From contig CAKTVL010000037.1 in assembly GCA_934623575.1 (NCBI GenBank), forward strand, positions 1-10,631: DNA of 10,631 nt. Direction: 5' to 3'. Below, one piece after another: positions 1 through 5,943 of this stretch. The notes beneath the pieces are model-generated. The model ran no database searches. It was not told the DNA's origin and saw nothing but the letters and a program-made list of their open reading frames with translations. The number at the start of each line of letters is the position of its first letter. Position 1 is the first letter of the stretch. The stretch comes from an uncultured Oscillospiraceae bacterium (GTDB taxonomy: Bacteria > Bacillota > Clostridia > Oscillospirales > Oscillospiraceae). The translations under genes were made by a program, and so were the position numbers.

Positions 1-365
1 ACATCGGCGCCCTGCTGCGCGGTGTTGCCAAGACCGAGATCGAGCGCGGCCAGGTCCTGTCCAAGCCCGGCTCCATTCACCCCCACACCAAGTTCGTTGG
101 CCAGGTGTACGTTCTGACCAAGGACGAGGGCGGCCGTCACACCCCCTTCTTCAATAACTATCGTCCCCAGTTCTACTTCCGTACCACCGACGTGACCGGC
201 GTCATCACTCTGCCCGAGGGCACCGAGATGTGCATGCCCGGCGATAACGTCGACATGAAGGTCGAGCTGATCACCCCCATCGCCATTGAGAACGGTCTGC
301 GTTTCGCTATCCGTGAGGGTGGCCGTACCGTGGGTTCCGGCGTTGTTATCGAGATCGACGGCTAA
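1..365 (+). CDS. tuf: Elongation factor Tu, C-terminal part (5' end outside window)
   Basis: EF-Tu is the GTPase that delivers aminoacyl-tRNA to the ribosome in the cytoplasm. The reading frame is complete codons from base 3, giving the last 120 residues before the TAA at 363-365. The GTPase domain lies upstream of the window. What is visible is the end of domain 2 (the [19 protein letters not shown] stretch) and domain 3, with family-typical blocks [35 protein letters not shown] and [12 protein letters not shown]. It ends at the usual EF-Tu C-terminus, so the 3' end is intact. Codons such as ACC, GTC and CGT fit a highly expressed gene. A strong terminator follows 25 bases downstream. Identification is secure; whether the genome has a second tuf copy cannot be seen. 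Confidence 0.97.
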   Translation, partial: IGALLRGVAKTEIERGQVLSKPGSIHPHTKFVGQVYVLTKDEGGRHTPFFNNYRPQFYFRTTDVTGVITLPEGTEMCMPGDNVDMKVELITPIAIENGLRFAIREGGRTVGSGVVIEIDG

Positions 366-389
366 GCTGTTGCCTCAAGCCATGTAATT

Positions 390-423
390 AAAAAGAGGAA
401 GCCGAAAGGCTTCCTCTTTTTTT
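390..423 (+). terminator. Rho-independent terminator of tuf, likely bidirectional
   Basis: A perfect stem pairs 390-403 with 408-421 around a GAAA tetraloop and ends in a T-run. The 5' arm starts with an A-run, so the minus strand also reads as hairpin plus T-run. It can therefore also stop transcription arriving from the minus-strand lipoprotein gene at 565-1017. Confidence 0.93.
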
Positions 424-428
424 GTATA

Positions 429-471
429 ATAAACATCCCCCCCCCCGGCTTCGCCGGGGGGGGATGTTTAT
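429..471. repeat. Long inverted repeat with C10/G8 arms (hairpin)
   Basis: The arms are ATAAACAT + C10 + GGC (429-449) and GCC + G8 + ATGTTTAT (453-471), with a TTC loop. All bases pair except two extra C residues in the left arm. There is no T-run directly after the right arm. It sits between the tuf terminator and the end of the convergent gene. It could be a second terminator-like structure, a palindromic intergenic repeat or a transcript-end stabiliser. The homopolymer lengths may be variable or a sequencing uncertainty. Confidence 0.8.
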
Positions 472-492
472 TGCACTTTGGTTGCACTTTGG
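471..492. repeat. Tandem 11-bp direct duplication
   Basis: The 11-mer TTGCACTTTGG occurs twice with no gap, at 471-481 and 482-492, directly after the hairpin at 429-471. It looks like a small slippage duplication in noncoding sequence. No function is evident. Confidence 0.8.
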
Positions 493-564
493 GCGGGGAT
501 GCAGGGGGAAAATCGACAACAAAGGGTATAATTGCGACAGGATATGACGAATTGTATTCTGGTT

Positions 565-1017
565 TTACACGGCGGGATAGGTCAGACCGTGCTGAAAGCC
601 GCCCTGTCCGGTGGCGACGATGTCGCCGCCGATAAGGGTGTCGCCGCAGAGGTAGAGGTTGGCCTGGACGCCGTTTCCCATGCCGGGATAGTTGGTGACG
701 CGGAAGGTGTAGCGCCGAACCGACTGTCCTGCAAAGTCTGTAAAGGGGAAACCCTGTTCAGCTTGCAGGGTGGCGTAGTCGCGCCAGGTGTCGGACAGAG
801 AGGCGGGAAGCTGGAGGTCCAGCGTCTCCAGCGGGGCGGGGTCAACCTGCCAGCCTTTCTCCTGCAAATAGGACGCCATTGCTGTGGTATCAGTCAGTGT
901 AATGGTATTTTCCTTGTCAGAAAAACAGCCGGCCAGCAGGAGGGCCGCAGCGGCGACAACGACGATAACAGCCGAAATAGCGACACACCTACGCTTAGAT
1001 ACATGAAAAACCATCAT
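565..1017 (-). CDS. DUF4830-type lipoprotein
   Basis: This is a small secreted or membrane-anchored protein of unknown function, 150 residues from the ATG at 1017. The N-terminus has basic residues (KRR), a hydrophobic stretch at about residues 12-28 and a lipobox LAGC with Cys31, so a lipid-anchored extracellular protein is predicted. The body carries the pattern I associate with DUF4830 proteins of Clostridia: a QEKGWQV block, then YATLQAEQGF, RRYTFRVTNYPG and a terminal IGGDI...GGFQHGL. The frame opens further upstream at a GTG (1026). That GTG lies inside the GAGGTGAT Shine-Dalgarno sequence, so the ATG at 1017, or the adjacent one at 1014, is the better start. The gene is monocistronic, convergent with tuf and preceded by a TATAAT box. 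The family match is from memory of conserved motifs; no role is known to me. Confidence 0.85.
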   Translation of the reverse strand: MMVFHVSKRRCVAISAVIVVVAAAALLLAGCFSDKENTITLTDTTAMASYLQEKGWQVDPAPLETLDLQLPASLSDTWRDYATLQAEQGFPFTDFAGQSVRRYTFRVTNYPGMGNGVQANLYLCGDTLIGGDIVATGQGGFQHGLTYPAV

Positions 1018-1064
1018 ATTGATCACCTCATAATTATGTATTTTCCCGGCGGAGAAAATATGCT

Positions 1065-1070
1065 ATTATA
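1065..1070 (-). promoter_or_regulatory. Probable -10 box for the DUF4830 lipoprotein gene
   Basis: The minus strand reads TATAAT here, 47 bases before the ATG at 1017, in an A/T-rich patch within an otherwise GC-rich region. The hexamer 17 bases upstream does not resemble TTGACA, so the -35 element is weak or absent. Confidence 0.6.
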
Positions 1071-1106
1071 GAACAAAATGAGAAAAACGGGTGTTGACTG
1101 CATTGT

Positions 1107-1156
1107 GGAACAGGCAAGAAAGCGCAGGAAAGTGATAAGAAAGGGAGAGAATTGAC
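1107..1156. repeat. Partial diverged copy of the 1398-1504 repeat
   Basis: It shares GGAACAGGCA (GGACAGGCA in the copy at 1398-1504), an internal GCGCAG...GAAA segment, and an end GGGAGAGAATTGAC that matches GGGTGAGAATTGAC at 1467-1480 in 13 of 14 bases. Order and orientation are conserved. It lacks the TATA-containing centre. Alignment was done by eye. Confidence 0.45.
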
Positions 1157-1397
1157 CTGCGTTCGGGATAACCGGGCGTCAAGAGGGGAGAGGGGACGCC
1201 CCGACGGGGAGAGAGCGGCGGCACGACGGAGTTCATCCGATGAAGAAAGTGCGATGCGGCGCGTGAGGGGGATAATTGAGCCGAGGGCGAGACGAGAAAC
1301 AGGGGAGTGGAGAAAATTTTGCGGTAGGCTGAGTGGATGTTGGCAGAAACGCCGCGGCGGGGAGAAGCGGTGCGGGAGCGGCACGAGGACATGAACC

Positions 1398-1504
1398 GAA
1401 GAGGGCGTGATGCGTGGCGGCGCGGACAGGCAGGGGTATACAAGGGCGCAGAGAAAAATGAATATAGGGTGAGAATTGACTATGGCGCGGCGGCGAGGAT
1501 GTGG
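1398..1504. repeat. Diverged direct repeat, copy 1
   Basis: This segment aligns in the same orientation with 1627-1739. Shared blocks in order are GAAGAG, GACAGGC, a TATA motif followed by AAGGGCG, a CAG and an A-run, GAATAT, GAGAA, GGCG and GATGTGG. Over the best part (1425-1448 against 1651-1675) I count about 21 of 25 positions identical with one gap. The offset between copies is about 226-235 bases and is not in phase with codons. Boundaries are approximate. Confidence 0.55.
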
Positions 1505-1626
1505 ATCGAAAAGGGCGTAGCGTGCAGGCGGCGCGGGATACTGGCATAGGCGGCGCTTGGGGATGCGGGGTGACACAGACGCGGCCCGGGGAGATGTAGG
1601 CCGACGGAATGATGGGAGACGTGGGG

Positions 1627-1739
1627 GAAGAGCATCGGAGGTGCAGCACAGACAGGCGGGGCATATATAAGGGCGATGCAGGGGGTAAAACGAATATGGC
1701 GAGAAAATCGGCCGTGAGGATAGGGCGGCGGAGATGTGG
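1627..1739. repeat. Diverged direct repeat, copy 2
   Basis: This is the partner of 1398-1504. It is a few bases longer through small insertions, for example ATG before CAG near 1676. The block GATGCAGGGGG at 1675-1685 also resembles GATGCAGGGGG upstream of the lipoprotein terminus near 498-508, so related sequence may exist on both sides of that gene. Confidence 0.55.
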
Positions 1740-1808
1740 GCGAGGGTGGCGGGGATCGTATCGTCGGGCAACGAGGGTAGGTTTGATTTTGACGGGTGAA
1801 AGACGGGC

Positions 1809-1868
1809 GTACTGCGGTCAAGTACTTTGACGATATGACGCAGTACGATACAGTACGACGCAGTATTC
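1809..1868. repeat. Bulged hairpin running into a 10-base tandem repeat
   Basis: GTACTGCG (1809-1816) pairs with CGCAGTAC (1839-1846). Inside it, GTCAA (1817-1821) pairs with TTGAC (1827-1831) around a GTACT loop, leaving 1832-1838 as a bulge. The 3' arm runs straight into units of ten bases: CAGTACGATA (1841), CAGTACGACG (1851) and a partial CAGTA (1861). Base composition here is more A/T-rich and balanced than in the surrounding gap. The structure could act as RNA or as protein-binding DNA; there is no T-run for termination. Confidence 0.65.
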
Positions 1869-2089
1869 TTTGCGGGGCTTTCATTCGGACGCAATTCTGC
1901 TTCGGCAAGGCTGATTTGCATTGGATGGAGATGTTTTTGGGGGTTTGAGACGCGGGCGCGGGGGCGTGCGCTGGGTGAAAAAGTGGAAAGGCGTGGGGGC
2001 AGGAGCGTTTGCCACGGTGGAGCGGTGGTAAAATTTGAAGGTAGACGAGACGGAGCGGCGTGAGCGTGGAGAAGAGAGAGGCGGAGAGG

Positions 2090-2806
2090 ATGGAACGACT
2101 GGATAAGCTGCTGGCGGGGACCGGGAGATGGTCCCGGCGGGAGGTCAAGGAGCTGGTGCGGCGGGGACTGGTGCGGGTGGACGGCCGGGTGGCCGCGTCC
2201 GCCGAGGAGAAGTACGACCCGGAGACGGCGGAGATCGCTGTGGAGGGGGAGCTGGTGCCGCTGCGGCGGTTCACCTATGTGCTGCTGCACAAGCCGGGCG
2301 GCGTGCTGACCGCCACGGAGGACCGGCGGCAGCAGACGGTGATGGAGCTGCTGCCGCCGCCGCTGCGGCGCATCGGGCTGGCACCGGTGGGGCGGCTGGA
2401 TAAGGACACGGAGGGGTTGCTGCTGCTGACCAACGACGGCGAGCTGGCCCACCGGCTGCTGAGCCCCAGGTACCATGTGGACAAGCGGTATTTCGCCCGG
2501 GTGGAGGGGACGCTGTCCCAGGAGGACGCGGCGGCCTTCGCCGCAGGGATGACGCTGGGGGACGGGCTGAAGTGCCTGCCGGCGGGGCTGGAGCTGCTGC
2601 CGGAGGCAGGCAGCTGCATCGTGACGCTGCGGGAGGGGAAATTCCACCAGGTGAAGCGGATGCTGGCGGCCAGAGGGGCGCCGGTGGTGTATCTGAAGCG
2701 GCTGTCCATGGGACCGCTGACGCTTGAGCGCACATTGGCGCCTGGGGCGCACCGTTTGCTGACAGCGGAGGAGGTGGCGGCACTGTATCAGGTGTGTGGT
2801 ATGTGA
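2090..2806 (+). CDS. rsuA: 16S rRNA pseudouridine(516) synthase, RsuA family
   Basis: RsuA-type enzymes isomerise one uridine of 16S rRNA (U516 in E. coli numbering) during small-subunit assembly. The protein is 238 residues from ATG 2090. Residues 1-55 form an S4 RNA-binding domain (RLDKLLAGTGRWSRREVKEL, then VRVDGR). The catalytic domain starts with YVLLHKPGGVLTATED, a wording typical of the RsuA/YtzG branch rather than RluB. The active-site block GRLDKDTEGLLLLTNDG contains the expected catalytic Asp104, and SPRYHVDKRYFARV and GKFHQVKRML follow. A GTG at 2060 would add ten residues; the S4 domain begins at the ATG, so I prefer that. The upstream purine-rich stretch makes the exact ribosome binding site unclear. 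G-ending codons (CGG, GGG, CTG) dominate. No clear terminator follows. Confidence 0.9.
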   Translation: MERLDKLLAGTGRWSRREVKELVRRGLVRVDGRVAASAEEKYDPETAEIAVEGELVPLRRFTYVLLHKPGGVLTATEDRRQQTVMELLPPPLRRIGLAPVGRLDKDTEGLLLLTNDGELAHRLLSPRYHVDKRYFARVEGTLSQEDAAAFAAGMTLGDGLKCLPAGLELLPEAGSCIVTLREGKFHQVKRMLAARGAPVVYLKRLSMGPLTLERTLAPGAHRLLTAEEVAALYQVCGM

Positions 2807-2866
2807 TTATTTTGACAGAACAGCAAAAATCGCGACAAGTTTTTTGTGGAAAAGATAAAAAAACTC

Positions 2867-2895
2867 TTGCAAATCCGTGATTATGACGATATAAT
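2867..2895 (+). promoter_or_regulatory. Sigma-A promoter of the PucR-type regulator gene
   Basis: TTGCAA (2867-2872) and TATAAT (2890-2895) are separated by exactly 17 bases, in an A/T-rich patch after rsuA. The start of transcription would fall near 2902, giving a leader of about 55 bases. The regulator is thus likely transcribed independently of rsuA. Confidence 0.85.
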
Positions 2896-2957
2896 AGGAG
2901 AAACAACTGAGCAGTTTGCACAAAGTACCGTCGCGGGTCACGCAGGAGGAACATGTT

Positions 2958-4052
2958 ATGTCCGGCAGAATCTTTCAGAATTCCGTACTTCAGTTCAAAG
3001 AGACGACCGACCGCACTATCGGCGTGATCGACGCCGAGGGTACTGTCATCGCATGCAGCGAGCTGACGGCTATCGGCAAAAAATGGGGCAAGTATGTGGA
3101 GCCCATCATCGCGGCAGAGGGCACCTGTGTGGCGCTGGAGGGCAAGTGCTTCAAGGCGCTGCCCAGCTGGGGCAACACCTTTGACTACGCCGTGTTCGCC
3201 ACCGGCGACGACAGCATGAGCCGCACCGTGTGCTCCATGGCGGCCGTGGCGCTGAACGCCGCCAAGAATTACTACGAGGAGAAGCACGACAAGGGCTCCT
3301 TCATCAAGAACATCATCTCCGACAACATCCTCATCAGCGACATCTACATGCGGGCCAAGGAACTGCATGTGGCCGCCGAGGTGGCCCGGGGCGTGTTCGT
3401 GGTGCGGCCGGTGGACGACCGGCTGGACACGGTGCCGGTGGACGTGATCCAGGGGCTGTTCCCCGACCGGCAGAACGACTTCGTGCTCAGCGTGGGCGAG
3501 CACGACGTGGCGCTGATCCACCAGATGGACGAGAACGCCACCGCCAAGGACATGGAGGCCGTGGCCGTGCGCATCGAGGAGGCCCTGCGCGCCGACGGCG
3601 AGAGCCGCGTGTTCGTGGGCATCGGCACCCTGGCGCTGCACCTGCGGGATCTGGCCAAGAGCTATAAGGAGGCCCAGATCGCCATCGAGGTGGGCAAGGT
3701 GTTCGACACGGAGCGCTATGTCATCAACTATGAGAACCTGGGCATCGGCCGGCTGATCTATCAGCTGCCCACCACCCTGTGCGAGATGTTTTTGCAGGAG
3801 GTGTTCAAGAAGAACCCCATCGATGCGCTGGACCAGGAGACGCTGTTCACCATCTACAAGTTCTTCGAGAACAACCTGAATGTGTCGGAGACGGCGCGGA
3901 AGCTGTTCGTGCACCGGAACACGCTGGTGTATCGTCTGGAGAAGATCAAGAAGCTCACCGGGCTGGACCTGCGGGAGTTCGACGACGCCATTACCTTCAA
4001 GGTAGCGCTGATGGTCAAGAAGTATCTGACCAGCCGGGGCATCGACGCGTAA
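2958..4052 (+). CDS. PucR/CdaR-family transcriptional regulator
   Basis: This is a cytoplasmic DNA-binding regulator of 364 residues. The C-terminus (about 295-358) is the PucR-type helix-turn-helix: TLFTIYKFFENNLNVSETA, then LFVHRNTLVYRLEKIKKLTGLDL and a final helical stretch ending KKYL. The middle (about 110-285) fits the CdaR GGDEF-like domain that precedes this HTH, with VFVGIGTLALHLRDLAKSY and AQIAIEVGKVF. The N-terminal 105 residues, with TIGVIDAEGTVIACSE, look like a small-molecule sensor domain of PAS/GAF-like style that I cannot name. The start is ATG 2958, seven bases after AGGAGGA (2944-2950). It has its own promoter and terminator. Family members such as CdaR and PucR respond to sugar diacids or purine-degradation metabolites and usually sit beside their target operon. 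No such operon is visible here, so ligand and targets are unknown. Confidence 0.88.
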   Translation: MSGRIFQNSVLQFKETTDRTIGVIDAEGTVIACSELTAIGKKWGKYVEPIIAAEGTCVALEGKCFKALPSWGNTFDYAVFATGDDSMSRTVCSMAAVALNAAKNYYEEKHDKGSFIKNIISDNILISDIYMRAKELHVAAEVARGVFVVRPVDDRLDTVPVDVIQGLFPDRQNDFVLSVGEHDVALIHQMDENATAKDMEAVAVRIEEALRADGESRVFVGIGTLALHLRDLAKSYKEAQIAIEVGKVFDTERYVINYENLGIGRLIYQLPTTLCEMFLQEVFKKNPIDALDQETLFTIYKFFENNLNVSETARKLFVHRNTLVYRLEKIKKLTGLDLREFDDAITFKVALMVKKYLTSRGIDA

Positions 4053-4063
4053 GTACATAGGAG

Positions 4064-4095
4064 AAAAAATCACCGCCGGGGGCGGTGATTTTTTT
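4064..4095 (+). terminator. Rho-independent terminator of the PucR-type regulator
   Basis: A 14-bp perfect stem (4064-4077 with 4081-4094) closes on a GGG loop and runs into T residues. The A-run in the 5' arm also makes it work in the reverse direction. It starts 12 bases after the stop codon. Confidence 0.93.
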
Positions 4096-4127
4096 GTGGG
4101 GGGGATTCCGCGCCTGCGGGCGCGGCG

Positions 4128-4147
4128 GGCGGACAGAGTCGTCCGCC
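4128..4147. repeat. Intergenic inverted repeat GGCGGAC...GTCCGCC
   Basis: GGCGGAC (4128-4134) and GTCCGCC (4141-4147) flank AGAGTC, followed by TCTACA. From memory, this pattern (a GTAG near a GGCGGAC/GTCCGCC palindrome) is a common dispersed intergenic repeat in Oscillospiraceae genomes; I cannot verify that here. A shorter related string, GTAGGG...CGTCCGCCCCGACG, lies at 7202-7224 in another gene gap. The rest of the 4096-4263 gap shows no gene. Confidence 0.6.
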
Positions 4148-4275
4148 TCTACAAAAAGAGAGCGGATCACTGCGGGCGCGGGGGGACGGGAGAGGGAACC
4201 TTTGGAGTGGGATGAGCGTCTAAAAAATGGTCGGCAGGCGCGGGGCGAATTCAAAGTTTTTTCATATCTTTCCTG

Positions 4276-4304
4276 TTGCCATTTTGTAACCATTTATATA
4301 TAAT
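4276..4304 (+). promoter_or_regulatory. Sigma-A promoter of the ftsE-ftsX-peptidase operon
   Basis: TTGCCA (4276-4281) and TATAAT (4299-4304) are spaced by 17 bases. Transcription should begin near 4311. That places a hairpin (GTGGTCG 4312-4318, CTTC loop, CGGCCAC 4323-4329, one G-T pair) at the very 5' end of the mRNA, where it might stabilise the transcript. Confidence 0.85.
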
Positions 4305-4363
4305 GATACTTGTGGTCGCTTCCGGCCACTATATGTTGCATTTTGACGGACAGGAGCGCTGCT

Positions 4364-5041
4364 ATGATTCGTTTGATAGACGCCGAGAAGGTATATGACA
4401 ATGGAACGCACGCGCTGAAGGGCGTTTCTTTTACGGTAGAGGACGGGGAATTCGTGTTTCTGGTGGGGCCATCCGGCTCCGGCAAGTCCACCATCATCAA
4501 GCTGCTGACCGGAGAGGTGGTGCCCACCGCCGGGCGCGTCATGGTCAACGGCTTTTCCATGAGCCGCATCGCCGAGCGGCAGATCCCCTATATGCGGCGG
4601 ACCATCGGCGTGATCTTTCAGGATTTCCGGTTGATCGGCAACAAGACCGTGCGGGACAACCTGGCGCTGGCCATGCGGGCGGTGGGGGCGTCGCCCCGGG
4701 AGCTGAGGAACCGCATCCCCTATGTGCTGGAGCTGGTGGGGCTGGCGGACAAGGAGAACAACTATCCCGACCAGCTGTCCGGCGGCGAGCAGCAGCGGGT
4801 GGCCATCGCCCGGGCGCTGGTGAACAACCCCAGCACCATCGTGGCGGACGAGCCCACCGGCAACCTGGACCCGGCGCGGTCGCTGGAGATCATGACGCTG
4901 CTGGACCGCATCAACGCGCTGGGGACCACGGTGATCGTGGTGACCCACGAGCGGGGGCTGGTGAACCACTTCAACAAGCGGATCATCCTGCTGAACGAGG
5001 GAAAGGTCATCGGCGACGGCATGGGCAGCTACGAGGTGTGA
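4364..5041 (+). CDS. ftsE: Cell-division ATP-binding protein FtsE
   Basis: FtsE is the cytoplasmic ATPase of the FtsEX complex, which couples ATP hydrolysis at the septum to activation of an extracellular cell-wall hydrolase. The 225-residue length is normal for the family. Walker A is GPSGSGKST at 35-43, the ABC signature LSGGEQQR at 138-145, Walker B with VADEPTGNLD around Asp162/Glu163, and the switch His195 in VVTHE. All catalytic residues are present. The start is ATG 4364, seven bases after CAGGAG (4351-4356); an in-frame upstream extension to 4310 would begin at the transcription start and is unlikely. The ftsX start follows after one base, so translation is coupled. Neighbour ftsX separates FtsE from generic lipoprotein-export ATPases. 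Confidence 0.95.
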   Translation: MIRLIDAEKVYDNGTHALKGVSFTVEDGEFVFLVGPSGSGKSTIIKLLTGEVVPTAGRVMVNGFSMSRIAERQIPYMRRTIGVIFQDFRLIGNKTVRDNLALAMRAVGASPRELRNRIPYVLELVGLADKENNYPDQLSGGEQQRVAIARALVNNPSTIVADEPTGNLDPARSLEIMTLLDRINALGTTVIVVTHERGLVNHFNKRIILLNEGKVIGDGMGSYEV

Positions 5042-5042
5042 T

Positions 5043-5927
5043 ATGAAGCACGATTTTAAATTTTTTGTCAAAGAGGGCGCGGGGAACATGTTCTCCCACG
5101 GATTCATGTCCTTTGCGGCCATCGGCGTGACGGTGGCGTGTCTGCTGATCATGGGGACGTTTACGCTGGTGGCGTACAACGCCAACGAGAATCTGGCGGA
5201 CCTGCAGCAGGAGAACGCCATCGTGGCCTTTGTGGACGAGACGCTGGATGAGACGGCGGCCCGGGCGCTGGAGACGAAAATCACCGGGACGGACAACGTG
5301 GCGGATTGCAGCTTCGTCTCCCGGACGGAGGCCAGGGACGCCTATGTGGAGAAGTACGACGACGAGGACGTGTACGGGGACCTGGATCCGTCGGTGTTCC
5401 GGCACCGGTATGTGGTGCATGTGACGGACCCGGACCGGATCATGGAGACGAAGGAGGCGCTGGACCAGATACCGGGACTGGCCAAGGTGAGGGCAGACGA
5501 GGCGGTGGCCAACGGGTTCACCACCGTGCGGAACGTGGCGGGGGTGATCTCCATCGCGCTGATCGCCGTGCTGCTGCTGGTGTCGGTGTTCATTATCAGC
5601 AACACCATCAAGCTGACCACCTTTGACCGGCGGGACGAGATCGCCATTATGAAGATGGTGGGCGCCACCAACGGGTTCATCCGCTGGCCCTTCGTGTACG
5701 AGGGGCTGCTGCTGGGGCTGTTCAGCGCGGTGATCGCCTTCGGGCTGCAGTGGGGGCTGTACGCCGCCGTGGCGCAGGGCATCGCCAATTCGGACAGCCT
5801 GCAGATATTGAGTGTGGTGCCCTTTACGCAGATCTGGTACATCGTGGCGCTGGTATTCCTGGGGACCGGTATCCTGGTGGGCGTGGGCGGAAGCCTGACC
5901 GCCATCCGGCGGTTCCTGCGGGTGTGA
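5043..5927 (+). CDS. ftsX: Cell-division membrane protein FtsX
   Basis: FtsX is the membrane partner of FtsE; its large external loop contacts the hydrolase. The protein has 294 residues and the standard four-helix layout: helix 1 at about 22-44, an extracellular domain at about 45-162, helix 2 at about 165-189, helix 3 at about 217-242 and helix 4 at about 264-288. Family hallmarks are the N-terminal GAGNMFSHGFMSFAAIGV, the cytoplasmic loop FDRRDEIAIMKMVGATNGFIR and the following WPFVYEGLLLG, which match the FtsX coupling region before helix 3. The ribosome binding site (GAGGTG) lies inside the end of ftsE. The gene after it encodes a secreted coiled-coil peptidase, as expected for an FtsEX target. 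No truncation is seen. Confidence 0.95.
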   Translation: MKHDFKFFVKEGAGNMFSHGFMSFAAIGVTVACLLIMGTFTLVAYNANENLADLQQENAIVAFVDETLDETAARALETKITGTDNVADCSFVSRTEARDAYVEKYDDEDVYGDLDPSVFRHRYVVHVTDPDRIMETKEALDQIPGLAKVRADEAVANGFTTVRNVAGVISIALIAVLLLVSVFIISNTIKLTTFDRRDEIAIMKMVGATNGFIRWPFVYEGLLLGLFSAVIAFGLQWGLYAAVAQGIANSDSLQILSVVPFTQIWYIVALVFLGTGILVGVGGSLTAIRRFLRV

Positions 5928-5943
5928 GAAAGGAGTTCTGTCT

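Larger units (their letters stand above)
1071..2089. other. Gene-free G/purine-rich gap with degenerate repeats
   Basis: About 1 kb lies between the lipoprotein promoter and rsuA. I find no protein I recognise on either strand. The plus strand is purine-rich: three 60-base blocks I counted (1141-1200, 1561-1620, 1681-1740) have 42, 42 and 45 purines. TTA, CTA and TCA are therefore rare, and long minus-strand frames open by composition alone. Those frames translate to Pro/Ser/Arg-rich low-complexity sequence, overlap one another and lack ribosome binding sites. Plus-strand frames reach at most about 80 codons and are Arg/Gly-rich. The region does contain diverged direct repeats (1107-1156, 1398-1504, 1627-1739) and a hairpin plus 10-base tandem repeat (1809-1868). 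A decayed gene, a structured RNA or the promoter and leader of rsuA could be hidden here. Confidence 0.6.

Noticed and set aside
532..1071. Plus-strand frame of 179 codons antisense to the lipoprotein gene
   Set aside because: The minus strand has a start with ribosome binding site, a lipobox signal peptide and family motifs; the plus frame has none.
1152..1830. Short plus-strand frames at 1152-1394, 1337-1549 and 1609-1830, two of which share a G-V/I-YKG string
   Set aside because: The shared string comes from the DNA repeats at 1398-1504 and 1627-1739. The frames lack clear ribosome binding sites and family resemblance, so small proteins are not supported.
1827..1854. Possible promoter TTGACG, 16 bases, TACAGT, upstream of rsuA
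   Set aside because: The -10 matches the consensus at only four positions and both boxes lie within the hairpin and tandem repeat, so the match can be accidental.
1398..1868. CRISPR array or insertion sequence in the repeat-bearing gap
   Set aside because: Copies are diverged and unevenly spaced with no uniform spacers, no cas genes, no transposase and no terminal inverted repeats.
1034..2752. Long minus-strand reading frame (572 codons) spanning the gap and antisense to rsuA, plus shorter overlapping ones at 1066-1443, 1233-1664 and 1480-2274
   Set aside because: The frames are open because the plus strand is poor in TTA, CTA and TCA. Products are Pro/Arg/Ser/His-rich, overlap in different frames, lack ribosome binding sites, and the 3' part is antisense to a clear rsuA.
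2813..2860. A terminator for rsuA in the A/T-rich stretch before the next promoter
   Set aside because: Only a four-base ACAA/TTGT stem precedes the purine-rich tail; it is too weak to call.
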